A program made the position numbers and the translations under genes. 64,000 nucleotides of DNA from Mixophyes australis (taxonomy: Eukaryota > Chordata > Amphibia > Anura > Limnodynastidae): NCBI GenBank assembly GCA_036250195.1, contig JAVHZZ010000003.1, forward strand, positions 38,048,335-38,112,334. Reading direction: 5' to 3'. This document shows, in pieces, positions 25,113 to 37,742 of this stretch. Under the pieces are notes generated by a model. The model did not search any database and was not told the origin of the DNA. It worked only from the letters and a program-made list of their open reading frames with translations. The first letter of the stretch is position 1; every line of letters begins with the position of its first letter.

Positions 25113-25645
25113 GTGATATAGATACACCCATTGGTATTTCAGACACCTCCAAGGGGTCCTTTAACCTGTTGGACTGAAAGGAGTCTTGTATTTAAATCCT
25201 CCCTTCCGAAACTCTAGTAACCTGAGGAGTTCCCTCCTGATTGGTTCAATTGGGCAATGTTCTTGTACCTAGAGTAAACGGAGATATTTACCTTTAATGA
25301 TCTCTCAGCACCATGGGATCTGAGTAATGTCTATAAATCATAACCGGCTCGTGATTAGGTGGTTAAAGTGCTTAAGAAATCAGGTTCCCGCATCTCTCGC
25401 TCCGCTAGTTCTAGGAGATCATTATGGAGGCTGACCATTAAAGGTCCCCATTATGTGTAAGTATCAAATAAAGTACTAGTGTAGGGGGAGTGGGTTTAAA
25501 ACATCCTGGACCTCGAAAAATCCCTTTAATTAAAACCAACAGTTGCCTCTGTATTTCAGGAATAAAATCTACACAAAAAGTATTTTTACATTAAGAATTA
25601 AAAGATATTAATTGGTAAATGTTAGCTGATAATAGAGAACACTTA

Positions 25646-25821
25646 GGGGTATATTTACTAAACTGCAGGTTTGTAAAAGTGGAGATGTTGCCTATAGCAA
25701 CCAATCAGATTCTAGCTATCATTTATTTAGTACATTCTACAAAATGACAGCTAGAATCTGATTGGTTGCTATAGGCAACATCCCCACTTTTTCAAACCCG
25801 CAGCTTAGTAAATCTAGCCCC
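25646..25821. mobile_element. Palindromic MITE (CCAATCAGATTCTA family)
   Basis: Left end GGGGTATATTTACTAAACTG and right end CAGCTTAGTAAATCTAGCCCC. Near-perfect arms around an ATTTATTTAGTACATTC loop. Confidence 0.92.
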
Positions 25822-26984
25822 TGGTGATCATTTAAAGTCTTTACACGATACTTGGCAAACTTTACTAGATATAAGAGGACACAGATAGGCATTCCGTGAT
25901 TAGAAAAAACGTCAATACGTCAGGAACCCTGATTCATATACAGAGTCTTACACCTCTAACTCAGGTAACTGGTTCCATTAGATAGGAAGCTATTAATTTG
26001 CCATAAACTATCCCTGAAGTCGTCCTTGCAGCAGCAGAGAATTGACTCTCTTCGAGCTTATTTTATGATCGTTGTGTCCTCACATCCCTGTTCAGGAGCC
26101 AGCATGACACGAAATTACTTATTTCCTATAAACCTTCGCTTCTGTACAAATCAATGCAGAATGCAGATATTAAATCACAGTGACTCTCGTTTCTGTACTT
26201 TGACCTATTACTCTACAAGTACCTGACACAATTGCTCCTTGACACGACAATTGGTTATTCTGACCCGCCGCGGTTAGTGCGGTAATACATGGCCGACACG
26301 CCAGGAATGCTCATGTCTTCAGATAACGTCAGAGCACTCAATAATATTTTTTTTTAAAAAAAAAACACTGCTTTCAGGAACCAACATAATCTTTTTACTA
26401 GTATTTGATTTTCTTGTAACCTGAAACATCTCCCAGCTTCATATCCAGAGTGATAAATGCATTATTCTGGCTTGGGTGATAAGTATTATGCTTTTAAGGG
26501 GGCAGAGTTCGTCAGAAATCCTGTAAAGTCAGCAAGCAACTACGGGAAAGTATACTTCATGAAAAAATCATTTAAATGCCCCCTGAGAAGAAAATATTTT
26601 AGCATTAAAAGGGTTACGGACAATTAGCGCCTCTAATTACAAGCCTTTCAGAAATTATTCCTGTCAACACAACCGAATCAACTGCAGCTTTTTTCCGTCA
26701 TGGGTTGGAGAATGCGTGGATTCCCGAACAAAACACTGTCACATTTACATATAAGATTATTCCGAAAGGCCAACGTTCACGGCCAAGTACCATTAGGAAA
26801 TATCTGTTTCCCAGCTGCGCCTCTATACGGATGCAGCAAATTTTAAACTGACATTTACTGCATCACGGGGCCGTTGACATGAATGGCATGTAGTGTGTTA
26901 AATGTCAATATTAATTTCCCTGCTTCTGACAATGGACTGAGGCAACATTTCCCAGCATCCCACTGGATGACAAGCAGAATGGTA

Positions 26985-27075
26985 GTGTTGCCCACAGCAA
27001 CCAATCAGATGTTTGCTTTCATTTTCTAAACGGCACAAGAAAAATGACAGTTATAATCTGATTGGTTGTCGGGGC
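26985..27075. mobile_element. Palindromic MITE fragment
   Basis: Only the inner arms CAGCAACCAATCAGATG and TAATCTGATTGGTTG remain. The outer ends are lost, and GGGGCCGGCC follows. Confidence 0.6.
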
Positions 27076-27459
27076 CGGCCTGGGACTAAAAGCAGTCTAG
27101 AAGTCTGATGAGCTCATTGTGGTTCACTAGTCAATAAAACAAATTGCCCACTGCCAGTCTGGGCAACACCACCTTTTACCTTTGCATCCGTTTTCTTAAA
27201 TGGCGACCAATACGTTGTTCAGGTGAACCCCCAAAATGTAAAAATATTTTTTTCTTACATTAGCATATGAACTATCATTACTATTATTCACAGAATAAAC
27301 TTTAATCGACCATAAACATAGCTGGCGAATTGCGCCATTCAGCCCAACCCCTCTCAGGATCCAGGCGAGTGCCTTCTCTTCTGGGAGGACTTCCTGAAAT
27401 TCGGGAGCCTCTCGGACATTTGGGGAGAGCAGGTATGAAGTACTTCTCTGAGGCACTTA

Positions 27460-27634
27460 GGGGTATATCTAATAAACTGCGGGTTTGAAAAAGTGGAGAT
27501 GTTGCCTATAGCAACCAATCAGATTCTAGCTTCCATTTATTTAGTGCATTCTACAAAATGACAGCTAGAATCTGATTGGATGCTATAGGCAACATATCCA
27601 CTTTTTCAAACCTGCAGTTTAGTAAATATATCTC
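27460..27634. mobile_element. Palindromic MITE (CCAATCAGATTCTA family)
   Basis: GGGGTATATCTAATAAACTG at the left and CAGTTTAGTAAATATATCTC at the right, with typical inner arms. The flanking TTA and TAA are not an exact direct repeat. Confidence 0.9.
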
Positions 27635-28299
27635 TAAATATACCCATACTCAGTGTCTGCTGGAGTGTGTCAAAGGATCACTTCCATTCTGCTACACCAA
27701 GCCATCTATCAAATTAAATTCTATTATTTGCATTCCTTATCAGGCAGGTTTGCTCTGGCCCTCAGCAGCCGAGCTCAGCGATGAAATGCTGCCTTTGTTA
27801 TCTTAAATTACATTTATAAACAATTTAAGAAATTGAAGCATGGTTACATTTCCTCCCATATCCCGGGCACAGAGCTGGCAGCGGTCTCTTCAGAGAGAAC
27901 AGAGCTAGAACATTTTTAATAGGGAAGAAAACGGCCACGAGAGTCTACTCCTTTTCATTCCAGTTACTATTTGTCTTCCTGTAAAGTAAACATACGGAGA
28001 GCGGCCTGAGCTCAGCCCTTAATAGATGTCTGTGGACCTGTCCCACGCTCCTTATTTAATACAAGCTTGACATTAAAAGAACAATCTTAAGGTTCCTCTA
28101 CTCGCAGATCTCCTATTTTCATTTCTTGAAGAAACAAATTATCCTGTCTGCGCTGCGGCAGGACGGAATCTTTTGTACTTTAGAAAGTTAGAACACTGTG
28201 AGCCGTAGATGTTGTTTTTCTGTGTAGCATATTAATTATTTCCCAGTGGAGAGATGGGTGTCTTATTACTTATTCATATATTCCTCTGTCCTCAGATAG

Positions 28300-28760
28300 G
28301 GGTCTATTTATCATCGGTGGGCAGCAGAACTTAAGGATCATTATCGCTGCTGGTCACGGCCATGTAGAAACATGTACCGCTGCCATTCAACAATACTTAC
28401 CTGCCCTGCGATCCTCTCTGTAACTAAACTCTTGTTTCGTTGTGAAAAGGGCTGGCTCCATTGAAGAAAGGGAGTTTACTTACTACACATGCGCCGATGT
28501 TTCTTACTACACATGCAGTCTGCAAAGAGGATCCTCTCCAGCGGGACTGCACTCCATCGGAAATGGTAAATAAAGCCAGAGATTGCGTTAAGTTTTCAGT
28601 TCTTGATGAATTGATAGAGGTCTATGGGGACAGTGCTAAACAGCTGAAGATTGCTTATGACCGGAGAAATGTCTGATATCTCTGGGGTAAACCCTTTGTT
28701 AGATGGGACGAGGAGGTGAAAGAGCCTTTTTGCCAGATTTTAGGCTCTTCACCGCTTCAT
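28300..28760. repeat. Possible unclassified repeat starting GGGGTCTATTTATCA
   Basis: The left border resembles the GGGCTATTTATTA-type ends of other elements here, and there are duplicated TTACTACACATGC words at 28479 and 28506. An open frame of 71 codons (28461-28676) is present but has no recognisable domain. Confidence 0.3.
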
Positions 28761-28823
28761 TAATAGACTACTAAGGGTGAGACAATAGTTTCAAGCGTGA
28801 CTCTGCAACTAAGTCGAGTAGGT

Positions 28824-29105
28824 CATAATTGCCAACTCTCCTGGAATGTCCGGGAAACTCCCTAAATCCGGGTAGGTCTACCGGACGAGCAGGCAAGTAT
28901 CCCACATACTGCAATTTACTCGCCATAATGGCACAATTTGCGGTGAATCGTGTCATTTTGGCCCCGCCTCACGCAACAAAATGACGTTTTTTGTTGCGGT
29001 GATGGGGCCAAAATGACGCGATTGACCGCGCCCTGCCCCATCCCTCCAGCCACGCCACCTGCCAGGTATCTCCTGGAATTCACTGTTCAAAGGTTGGCAA
29101 GTATG
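28824..29105 (+). mobile_element. hAT-type MITE (CATACTTGCC family)
   Basis: Left end CATAATTGCCAACTCTCC, right end GGTTGGCAAGTATG. Flanks GAGTAGGT (28816-28823) and GAGTAGCT (29106-29113) match at seven of eight bases. Confidence 0.85.
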
Positions 29106-30239
29106 GAGTAGCTATTGTACCGAGCATGTTAAATCACAGGCAGTCACCCGTGTGATTTGGGGGCGAGAGGCAGATTTTTTTTTTACTTTGTTAAATTCTT
29201 AGTGCCATAGTCCCCATGTTATAAATAAAGGCTTGTGTAAGGCACAGCCAAAACAAAATGGCTGCCGCCCCTATATACAGGAAGTGACAACACCTGTGAA
29301 ACATTTTACAACACAGATTTTCCCTCACACCATAATAACAGAAATGTTTATACCTTTCCTTATGGCTCCACCTTCCCTACCAAGGTACGTAAAGAGCCAG
29401 GAGACGTATCTTTGGTAGATCGGCAGGATTGGCACTTAGGTGGCTGTCTTAATGAAAGCTCCTCTCTGATTGGTTGCTACGGGTTAACACCTATGTCTAC
29501 TTTATTCCTGATGAAAATACATTTCATAACGTGAGCTGGAGAGAATCTTAGCTACATTCTTTTATTTTTCTCTGTTACCAGACAGTTTACAGAGAGTGAA
29601 GCGTATTAAGTTTCTTCAAAACTTTCGGAGCCCCTACTTTATACACAAGAAAGTTTCCTTTTATCCTCATAGAGACAGGATAAATCTTAAAAGTAAAGAA
29701 TAGGAAGAGGGAAAAAAAAAAAATAATAAAAAGATTTGTGTTGAGATGGAAGATGCAAAAACTAAAGCTATGGTGTACAAAAAAACCAACAACTAGTAAG
29801 TATACTTTGTAGGCGATATCTCCTTATAAATCAAAAGAAGTCTGTCTCTCTTTCTCTCTTTGAGCTATTCAACATGAAGAATAAAACACAAATTCCAAAT
29901 TTCATTCATTTTTTTTTCTCTCTCCCTTTCTGAAGAGTACTTACGGAGAAGACAGATGTGACAGCTCACTGAATATGCTGAAGTTTACTTCAACGGATTC
30001 TCTAAAAGAGAAACTTATTTTCCATCGGAAAAACACTACCGCTCCCTGAAGCTGTTTATACTAGGTGAGGTATTTAATGGTGTAAATGTGCGCCAGGATT
30101 AAATACCTGAATACAAAAAAAAAAATTAATTAAATCGACCTAGCACAGGTTAGAGTAACTAGATATGTTAGAAGATATATGATATTTATATTCTCAGCCA
30201 CAGATAGCGATATGTACTTGCATTAAACACACAGAGACT

Positions 30240-30682
30240 GATGTAGAGTTGGTTGCAAAATGGGAGCAAATTGGTCTTAAAAATGAGCATGTTCCCCCTG
30301 CTCATCCCGCCTCTCCAGGTGCAGGTGGGCATGTCAGATACGCGGTGGTCTGCAATGGCACATTTGCGTTTGCTGGCTTTCTGAGCATGCGCGGAGATTT
30401 CCAAGGAGACAGGGAGGAAGGTAGAAAGAGAGGAGGTGGGCAGGGCCACACGTCATTAAGCCCCACCCACCTCTGTAAACGTATAGATAGGCGTCGGCTT
30501 GATGATGTGACGACTCTGCCCACTGCCTCTCTTATTGCCTCTCCTCCCGCAAGTCACACTCTGTCCCCGCCCACCTTGCATAAGGTAAGTGCTCCTCAGG
30601 AACATTGCATGCTATCCCGCTCTACGTGTGAGGTCCCCCCCTAAATCTGGAGTCTACCGGACATTCCAGGAAACTAGGCAAC
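30240..30682. repeat. GC-rich repeat-like segment ending in a MITE fragment
   Basis: A GC-rich block with CTCCCGC and CCACCC words that opens a 131-codon frame without recognisable protein features. Its last 38 bp (GGAGTCTACCGGACATTCC, GAAACTAGGCAAC) are the end of a CATACTTGCC-family element. Confidence 0.4.
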
Positions 30683-30888
30683 AATGATCAAATATACAAA
30701 AATATCACTCAAATGAGTTAAACAGGTCATTTTTAAACTTAATTTCCAATGTTTTGTCATTTTTTTTCCTTGTTACAATTGTATTCATGGAGGTCTGCGG
30801 AGATGAGGGAGGGGCGAGAGCAGCAAATTTGAGCTATGGTGGAACTTGAAGCTGCATATGGAGTACATTTGACATTGTTACACTCTAA

Positions 30889-31065
30889 GGGGTATATTTA
30901 CTAAACTGCGGGTTTGCAAAAGTGGAGACGTTGCCTATAGCAACCAATCAGGTTCTAGCTGTCATTTTGTAGAACGCACTAAGTAAACGAAAGCTAGAAT
31001 GTGATTGGTTGCCTATAGGCAACATCTCCACTTTTTCAAACCCGCAGTTTAGCAAACATACCCCT
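30889..31065. mobile_element. Palindromic MITE (CCAATCAGATTCTA family)
   Basis: Ends GGGGTATATTTACTAAACTG and CAGTTTAGCAAACATACCCC. It is directly flanked by TAA on both sides (30886-30888 and 31066-31068), the 3-bp target type of PIF/Harbinger transposons; this copy alone shows it clearly. Confidence 0.9.
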
Positions 31066-32535
31066 AAGGAACTTGGCGGCTGTTTAACCTAGCTGGGCTG
31101 GATAACTGCAGCAAACTGTTCTCCAAACTCTGCACCACTGACTGGGAAGAGGGAATAAAATAATAAAATAAAAAAAACGGATGAATTTCTTCCACTAAGT
31201 GATAAAATAAATTGAATTTCAAAAGCATAAACAGAGAGGAGCGGGAACACTTTCTACAGAGAATGGCTAGAGGGCTCCAACCCTTGCTATTATCTAAGAA
31301 ATAAGTAGCCTCTATACTTATAAGTGATAACAGCCATCAGTGGCTGCTATGAATGCTAAAGCCTGAATACAGCAAAGATAACACAGAATCAGGGGGAACC
31401 ATCAAAACAAACGGGGAAGAAGACACACACACACACGCACAAACCAAACACGCTACAAGAGACTGTTCCCTGATACACACAAAACACCCGGGTCTACTGT
31501 ATGTATTGTTGATAAATAGCTAAGAACGCAGTAAGCGGAATCACATCAAGCAAAGGGATTAATACACACAGCTCTCTCAAGATCAGCCGCAGCAATATTA
31601 AAAAGAAATAAACAAACAACAACAACAACAAAAAAGGACCAGTCGCGTCAATGCCCTGTAAGGAAAATGTTACCGCTATAGTGTTAGTTTGTGAAAATTC
31701 AGTATTTCTGATAGCAAGCAAAAGATTAATGACGTCTTCACGGCAACCCGCTAATACGTGTCTGCTCTCGCTGCAAAGCAAAGAATGCACGAGGATTAAT
31801 TTGTTGATGATTGAGAGAAATAGGGGTTATCCGTATTAATATTTATTTGTTTATCCCCCCCTCCACCTCGCTATGCTACCCTGGCACCCTCCTTATACAA
31901 ACGCTATGAATTATTTTGTTTGCAGTATGTGAGAAAACAAAACAAAAGATAAAAGAAAAATAAGGATGAGGAAAAAAAATAAAGATTGAAAAGTCATTAA
32001 AAAAAACAAAAAAAACCCAACAACGCTTCCTTGATGGATTACAAGAAACAATAACGCACACGAAAAGACAAATGGGGGGTGACTGCGTGACTGCAGTACT
32101 GATTCTACTGGTAGAAACAGCTCTGTTTGGGCAGAAAGTATATTTAATTAAGGTAACATGCAATCGATTTCTGATGCTATCTGGTAGTTTTGCTCAACAC
32201 AATTTAACTTGACGTGGGGCGGCTGCGCTAAGCTCCGCGCTGGAATCCTGACAGCTGAATGATCTTATAAATTGGCTGCGAAGACAATTAGCTGGGAACC
32301 TACGAAAAACACTGCTGGAGATGAAGCCATAGGTTAACATGGACTTTTAATAGTACTTCTGGTAAATGCAGTTTATGTTCTCCATTTACTGTTTGGATGC
32401 TGACATCAATTTCTCTAATTACGTTCACACTGGGCCTGTGTTTAACCTTTAAACAGTCATCGGAATCTTGTGTCTTAAGCAGAAGAGGCCTGTGTGCCCC
32501 GAGATAGAGAGACTGACCCCTGCCCACCAGCCTGC

Positions 32536-32570
<35 letters not shown>
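32536..32570. repeat. TA microsatellite
   Basis: About 17 TA units, about 200 bp on the downstream side of the first BTB exon. Confidence 0.9.
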
Positions 32571-32572
<2 letters not shown>

Positions 32573-32720
32573 CAGGGTACGGTTTGAAAGTACATTCAAG
32601 AAAACCGGAGAGAATGGCTACTGGCTCTGTGACAAAGAGATTCAGTCTTCACAGACCTGCAAGAAAGGGGAGGAATGAAAATAAAGAAAGAAAAAAAATA
32701 AGCCACACATATGCGCCCTA

Positions 32721-33089
<369 letters not shown>

Positions 33090-34966
33090 CTATGGGCTAT
33101 ATTACTTATATTTTCCTGCGCGCCAGTTTCCATAAAGTCCCCATGAATATATACCTATATTTCATTTTCCTCTCTCGTTTGTATTTGGCAATACTGGTTC
33201 AACACTTGACAGTAAGAGAGGGCACACACACCATGTATGAAATATAACTTCACAAAAAAATAAAAACAAGGATGGCATTTGCGACACAAAGCATAGCAAC
33301 CTTGCAATAATGAAAGCAGAGCAATATATAATTTCAGAATATAAACGCATCATATTAAGTGTAATTACGCTATTATTAGTAGAGAGGGGGGGGGGAGAAA
33401 GAAAACAAAGAAACGTTGAAAATAACTGGTCCACTTGCAAATTCTATTCAACACATTTGGGTCTTACCAGGTAAACATTACATTATAAAGCACAATGAGA
33501 GCAGGTTGTGACTGAAAAGGATTAGAGACCTGTGGGAACAATAGATCCTGGCCTGTGTGTGTTTGCAGAAAAGTTAACATTCAGCGTGCATCAAAGCAAG
33601 CAATTATATTTAATGGAAACAATTATTTATAAACAAATCAATTACAGTTCATTTAATTATTTTCTTGGAACAAACAATCCCCCACAAAAGCTAATAAGAT
33701 AAACACGTGACAGTAAAAACATACATTGTAGGTATTATTTACAGTAGCCGTGAGAGGTTAGAGACCGCAGTGTGGGTCAGGAATGCAGCAGAGTTTAAAA
33801 TATAGATAATAAAATTGTCAGTAACAATCATCTCAATCACGTCAAATATTGCTTTGAAAATTGTGACGCTCAGCAGAGGGACCTACCTGGGCGATCGCAT
33901 CCTGTCCACATGGGCGTGTACAGGGCAGTGTGATACCTGGGTGAAGGTGGCACCAGCTTTGCCAATGGTACCACTAGCAACAATGTTCAGACTTTGATCT
34001 TGCACGCAAATACATTACATTTATTTTAGTGCCTACAGCTTCTTTATTTATCCCCAGCAATTTGTCGTAGAAACCACTGACATTGCAACCATTTTTTTTT
34101 TAACCTCTACAGGGGTAAAATGGTGAGCATGGGGCAAGATTCAACACAGTTACTTAGATATGATTATCTTTAACCAATAGGCAAAGTTCTTTCTTGCATA
34201 CGGTAAGGTGCAATGGGTCAATTTGGTGGCTTTTACTGTGTGGACATCAAACGATCGTTCTGCAGATGGAGATCTGATCACATTACGGGGCATGATGGAA
34301 ATTCTGGTTGACTGATGATCAATACGTGACAGGGAAGAAAAATCACCCAAAATGTATTGGTTTTTCCCATTGCGCCCATTCAGGTGTCAATCTGAGTAAA
34401 GTTTGGCCATTCGGGTTGATTTGGAGATAATGATTAATGACTCCAGCTTATGTAGGGTATTTTTAGGTACAGCTAAGGTTCCAAAAGAAAAACAAGCTTA
34501 TGATAATAGCTTACAGCAGTGACACAGAGGTCATATTGTATAATGCCCAGCACAGAAATATTGAAAATAAGAAAAACAAAACACTATTTAATTAACTGTT
34601 GTTCCAGTCTGTGTAGTTTGTTTTGCAATAGGCCATAGTCTTCTTCATGGGTGAGAAAATACTGACCAATATACGTTCTACCACTGTACGTTATTTAAGC
34701 ACAATGAGAAATGTCACATACAGATCCTGCAGGTGGCCATGTTGTGGACCAAACCATTATTTGTGAGAAACAAGTCTTTGAATTCAGTGGATGCAGTCAT
34801 TTTGGGGGCTAAGCAATATTTATGGGACTGTAGCCTATGGATTCACTAGGCAGTGACTTTCACAGAGTAAAAGTGCCTCACAGGTAGTTAATGTTCATGG
34901 AGGCAGCTTCAGCGCACAAAATGGCTGCCTCTATTGTGCATAGACAACATCTGCCCTTTGACCTCT

Positions 34967-35748
34967 GGGGGTAGATTTACTATATCTTCTAGAAAGCAAA
35001 AGTGGCCAATCAGATTCTAGCTATCATCTTTTAGAATGTAGTAGATAAATCATACTTGCCAACTTTTCCTAGTTGGCTTCAGGGAGATCCTGGGGGAGGT
35101 GGGCGTGTGGGGGTGGGGCTTGACAAATTGCATCACTTTGGCCCCACCACCTAAACGATTGTCACAATTTTGGTCAATTACAGCAGGGGGTATGGCTAAG
35201 ATGACACAATATTTGTGTCATTAAGCCCCGCCACCACCACTTATCTATTGCAGGAGAGAGAACAGGGAGGTTTCCCTGCTCTCCCGGGAGCTCGGGAGGT
35301 CTCCCAGAAATGCGGGAGTCTCCCAGAGAGTAGGCAAATATGCGATAAAGAAAAGCAGCTAATGAATCTCTAGAGACTGAAGTCTTTTACATTTCTGTCT
35401 CCATTACTGAAGTCATGTTGTCTTGCTTGTCAGTCTTTGATTAAATCTTGGTCCCCATGAAAATGGCCACCTCCATAGGCATCAATACATGGACATTGGA
35501 CACAATTTCTGAACTGTGTCATCCTGCCACAGATGGCGAAGCCAACCACGTCTTGTACTAGCTCAGCATCAGGGAGAATGCCAGACTCTTCAGGGAGTGA
35601 GGGAGATCACTTCTATTTCAGGGAGTCTCCCTGACATTCAGGGAGAGTTGGCAAGTATGAGATAAATGATAGATAGATTATGATTGGTTGCTATGGGCAA
35701 CACCTCCCCATTTCCCTTTTTTAGAAGTTTTAGTAACTCTACCTCCTG
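34967..35748. mobile_element. Palindromic MITE interrupted by a 609-bp insertion
   Basis: The left half (GGGGGTAGATTTACTATATC, CCAATCAGATTCTAGC) stops at 35050. The right half resumes at 35660 with GATAAATGATAG and TGATTGGTTGCTATGGGC, ending near 35748. The halves together make the same variant element as at 14935-15108. Confidence 0.85.
35051..35659 (-). mobile_element. Composite hAT-type insertion
   Basis: Outer ends are CATACTTGCCAAC and its exact complement. The flanks are identical 8-bp repeats AGATAAAT (35043-35050 and 35660-35667). Inside, 35051-35342 is one family member (ending GGCAAATATG), 35343-35525 is unrelated sequence, and from about 35540 a second, related end with CAGGGAGTCTCCCTGA follows. 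Confidence 0.82.
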
Positions 35749-36690
35749 GCGTTTCCCTTTATTCATATAAGAAATTGCTAGTATATTACCTCTAAGGCTA
35801 CATGGCAGAGACATAACACAACACTATTATTTTCAAAAAGAGTTAAATAAATGAATTTCAATATCAAATTAATTATATGAAATACATAATTAATATCAAA
35901 TACAAACACACAAGAGATGTCTCTCTAAAATCATGGGATAAATAAGACTATCACTTTAAATTGACATAAAACATGAATTGGGTTGAAAATTTCTCCAGCG
36001 GTTCATCAGAAGACTCACAATATGAGACCAATAGTTCTATTTTTAGCAGACGGATTCATAAATCATTCATCCAGAACTTCTCCATAAAAGGTCACTTAGA
36101 GTCATTATAAGGGTATAAAAAGTTCAAAATTTCCATGTGTATGATCTATTATTTTTGACATTTATTATACAATTTTAAGTTCGCCAATGACACACATTTA
36201 TACGGTGTGATGTACACTATAAAATAAAATGTTTTGTTAATTATTATTCAATATAACATTTTTTAATACATTTACCACATTTTGTTTTTTCTACCGACCC
36301 CTCAAAAACTGAGGCTTCAGACGGCAGTCTTATTAGAGACCACTGTCCAAGTCTTTTCATTGTTGTTAATATCTACTATTATATTTTAGTCTCCCAACTG
36401 TTATCTTGGATGGTGCTTCTCTTTAGTTATTTGTATCCTTTGTGAAATGACAGAGTTTGACCTGAGGAAAACGTGTTGTTAATGAGGAAGTATCACAGAG
36501 CCTCAGCAGTGACTGCTAATGGACTCACTGGCTGTGGTTTGTCTCATTGTGCTAATACGGCTAATGGGACCAAAAGTTCTGTTTATCAGTGAACTGTTTT
36601 ATACTATCAACTTTGGCTTAAAATTAGTGAATCAATGTAACATGACTGGGAATATAGAATTTTTATGACACTTCTTTAAAAATAAAACTA

Positions 36691-36879
36691 GGGGGTAAAT
36701 GTATGAACATGCGGGTTCTTCAACACCCGTGTGTTCAGCGTGTTCGCGATTAAATTTCAAGCGGCGCTGCATTGTAAAGGGAAACTTCCCTTTACAATGC
36801 AGCGCCGCTTGAAATTTAATCGCCGAACACGCTGAACACGCGGGTGTTGAAGAACCCGCATGTTCATACATTTACCCCC
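36691..36879. mobile_element. 189-bp near-perfect palindrome MITE
   Basis: Arms GGGGGTAAATGTATGAACAT, GCGGGTTCTTCAACACCCG, GATTAAATTTCAAGCGGCGC and CATTGTAAAGGGAA, then the full complement. Almost no loop. The frame open on the minus strand merely reads through the hairpin. A sister copy lies at 63321-63509. Confidence 0.95.
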
Positions 36880-36899
36880 AGGACTGAAAAATAGTAATT

Positions 36900-37200
36900 A
36901 CTACCCAGGCCAGGGCTGTAACTAAGGCTGTGGGAGAGGGGTGACACTGAAGGGGGGCGCAGTTTATGAATGTTGTAGGTTCATTTGGTGGTGGCAGTTT
37001 TCGTTGTTGCCCCAGGCACTAAAATTTTAGGTTACGGCTTTGTGCCTATGGACTATCCCACCGCTTCATGTCCAAACCACTCTTCCTGGACAGCTTGCCC
37101 CAGAAAGGTCACCAAGAGACTGTCTTACTAGGATTGGGCCTACATCCTTCGATTGGGTGCTAGGGCAGCCCTGATTCCTGGACCTCAGGAGGGGCAGTAC
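36900..37200. repeat. Decayed dispersed repeat
   Basis: GGGCTGTAACTAAGGC, GGGGGGCGCAG and TTGCCCCAGGCAC resemble the GGCGTAACTAG repeat at 15190. No clear borders. Confidence 0.3.
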
Positions 37201-37438
37201 TTACACCTGTGAGGGGCAGATATTCACAACTGATCAGGCTATCGCCAATTAACCTTCAACATAATGCTTGACTCTAGGTGCATCAGCTTCAACCTTGGAA
37301 TTGGGACGATTGAATGGTAGCAGTATGTAAACATACCACAATGACCTGAGCACCCTCCTGACAATGGCTGCTGGGACTTGTGGTTCCACAGCAGCCAGAG
37401 AGTCATAAACCGCCTACACCTTCTCTACGGGGATATGA

Positions 37439-37742
37439 CATGGTTGTCTACTCTCCCGTAATGTCCAGGAGACTCCCGAATTTCAGGGACTTCTCCTGGA
37501 CTCCCTGGAGAGCAGGACAACCTCCCAGTTTCTGGTCTCAATCATTACTTAAGTGGCAAGCGGGCAGGGCTTAGGACATGATGTGCACGTCATTGTGGCC
37601 TCGTCCCCTGCTGTAATAGGCTACAAAAGTGTGATGTCATTTAGGGGGCGGGCCAAATTACACAATTCGCGGTGCCCCGCCCCCACACTTCCACCTCTCC
37701 CCTGATCTCCTGCAGGACAGCTTGCCAGAGTTGGCAAGTATG
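37439..37742 (+). mobile_element. hAT-type MITE (CATACTTGCC family)
   Basis: The left end CATGGTTGTCTACTCTCC is diverged; the right end AGTTGGCAAGTATG is intact. Flanks are identical 8-bp repeats GGATATGA (37431-37438 and 37743-37750). Confidence 0.92.

Noticed and set aside
28386..28402. Word resembling the 5' end of U1 snRNA (ATACTTACCTG)
   Set aside because: Only about 11 bases match; downstream sequence lacks the rest of U1 and its promoter element.
30249..30644. 131-codon plus-strand frame in a GC-rich block
   Set aside because: Ends next to a MITE fragment and opposes other open frames; GC-rich repeat rather than a gene.
36632..36871. Two similar short minus-strand frames here and at 63317-63502 that look like a conserved peptide
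   Set aside because: Both read through the same 189-bp palindromic MITE; the similarity is due to the transposon.
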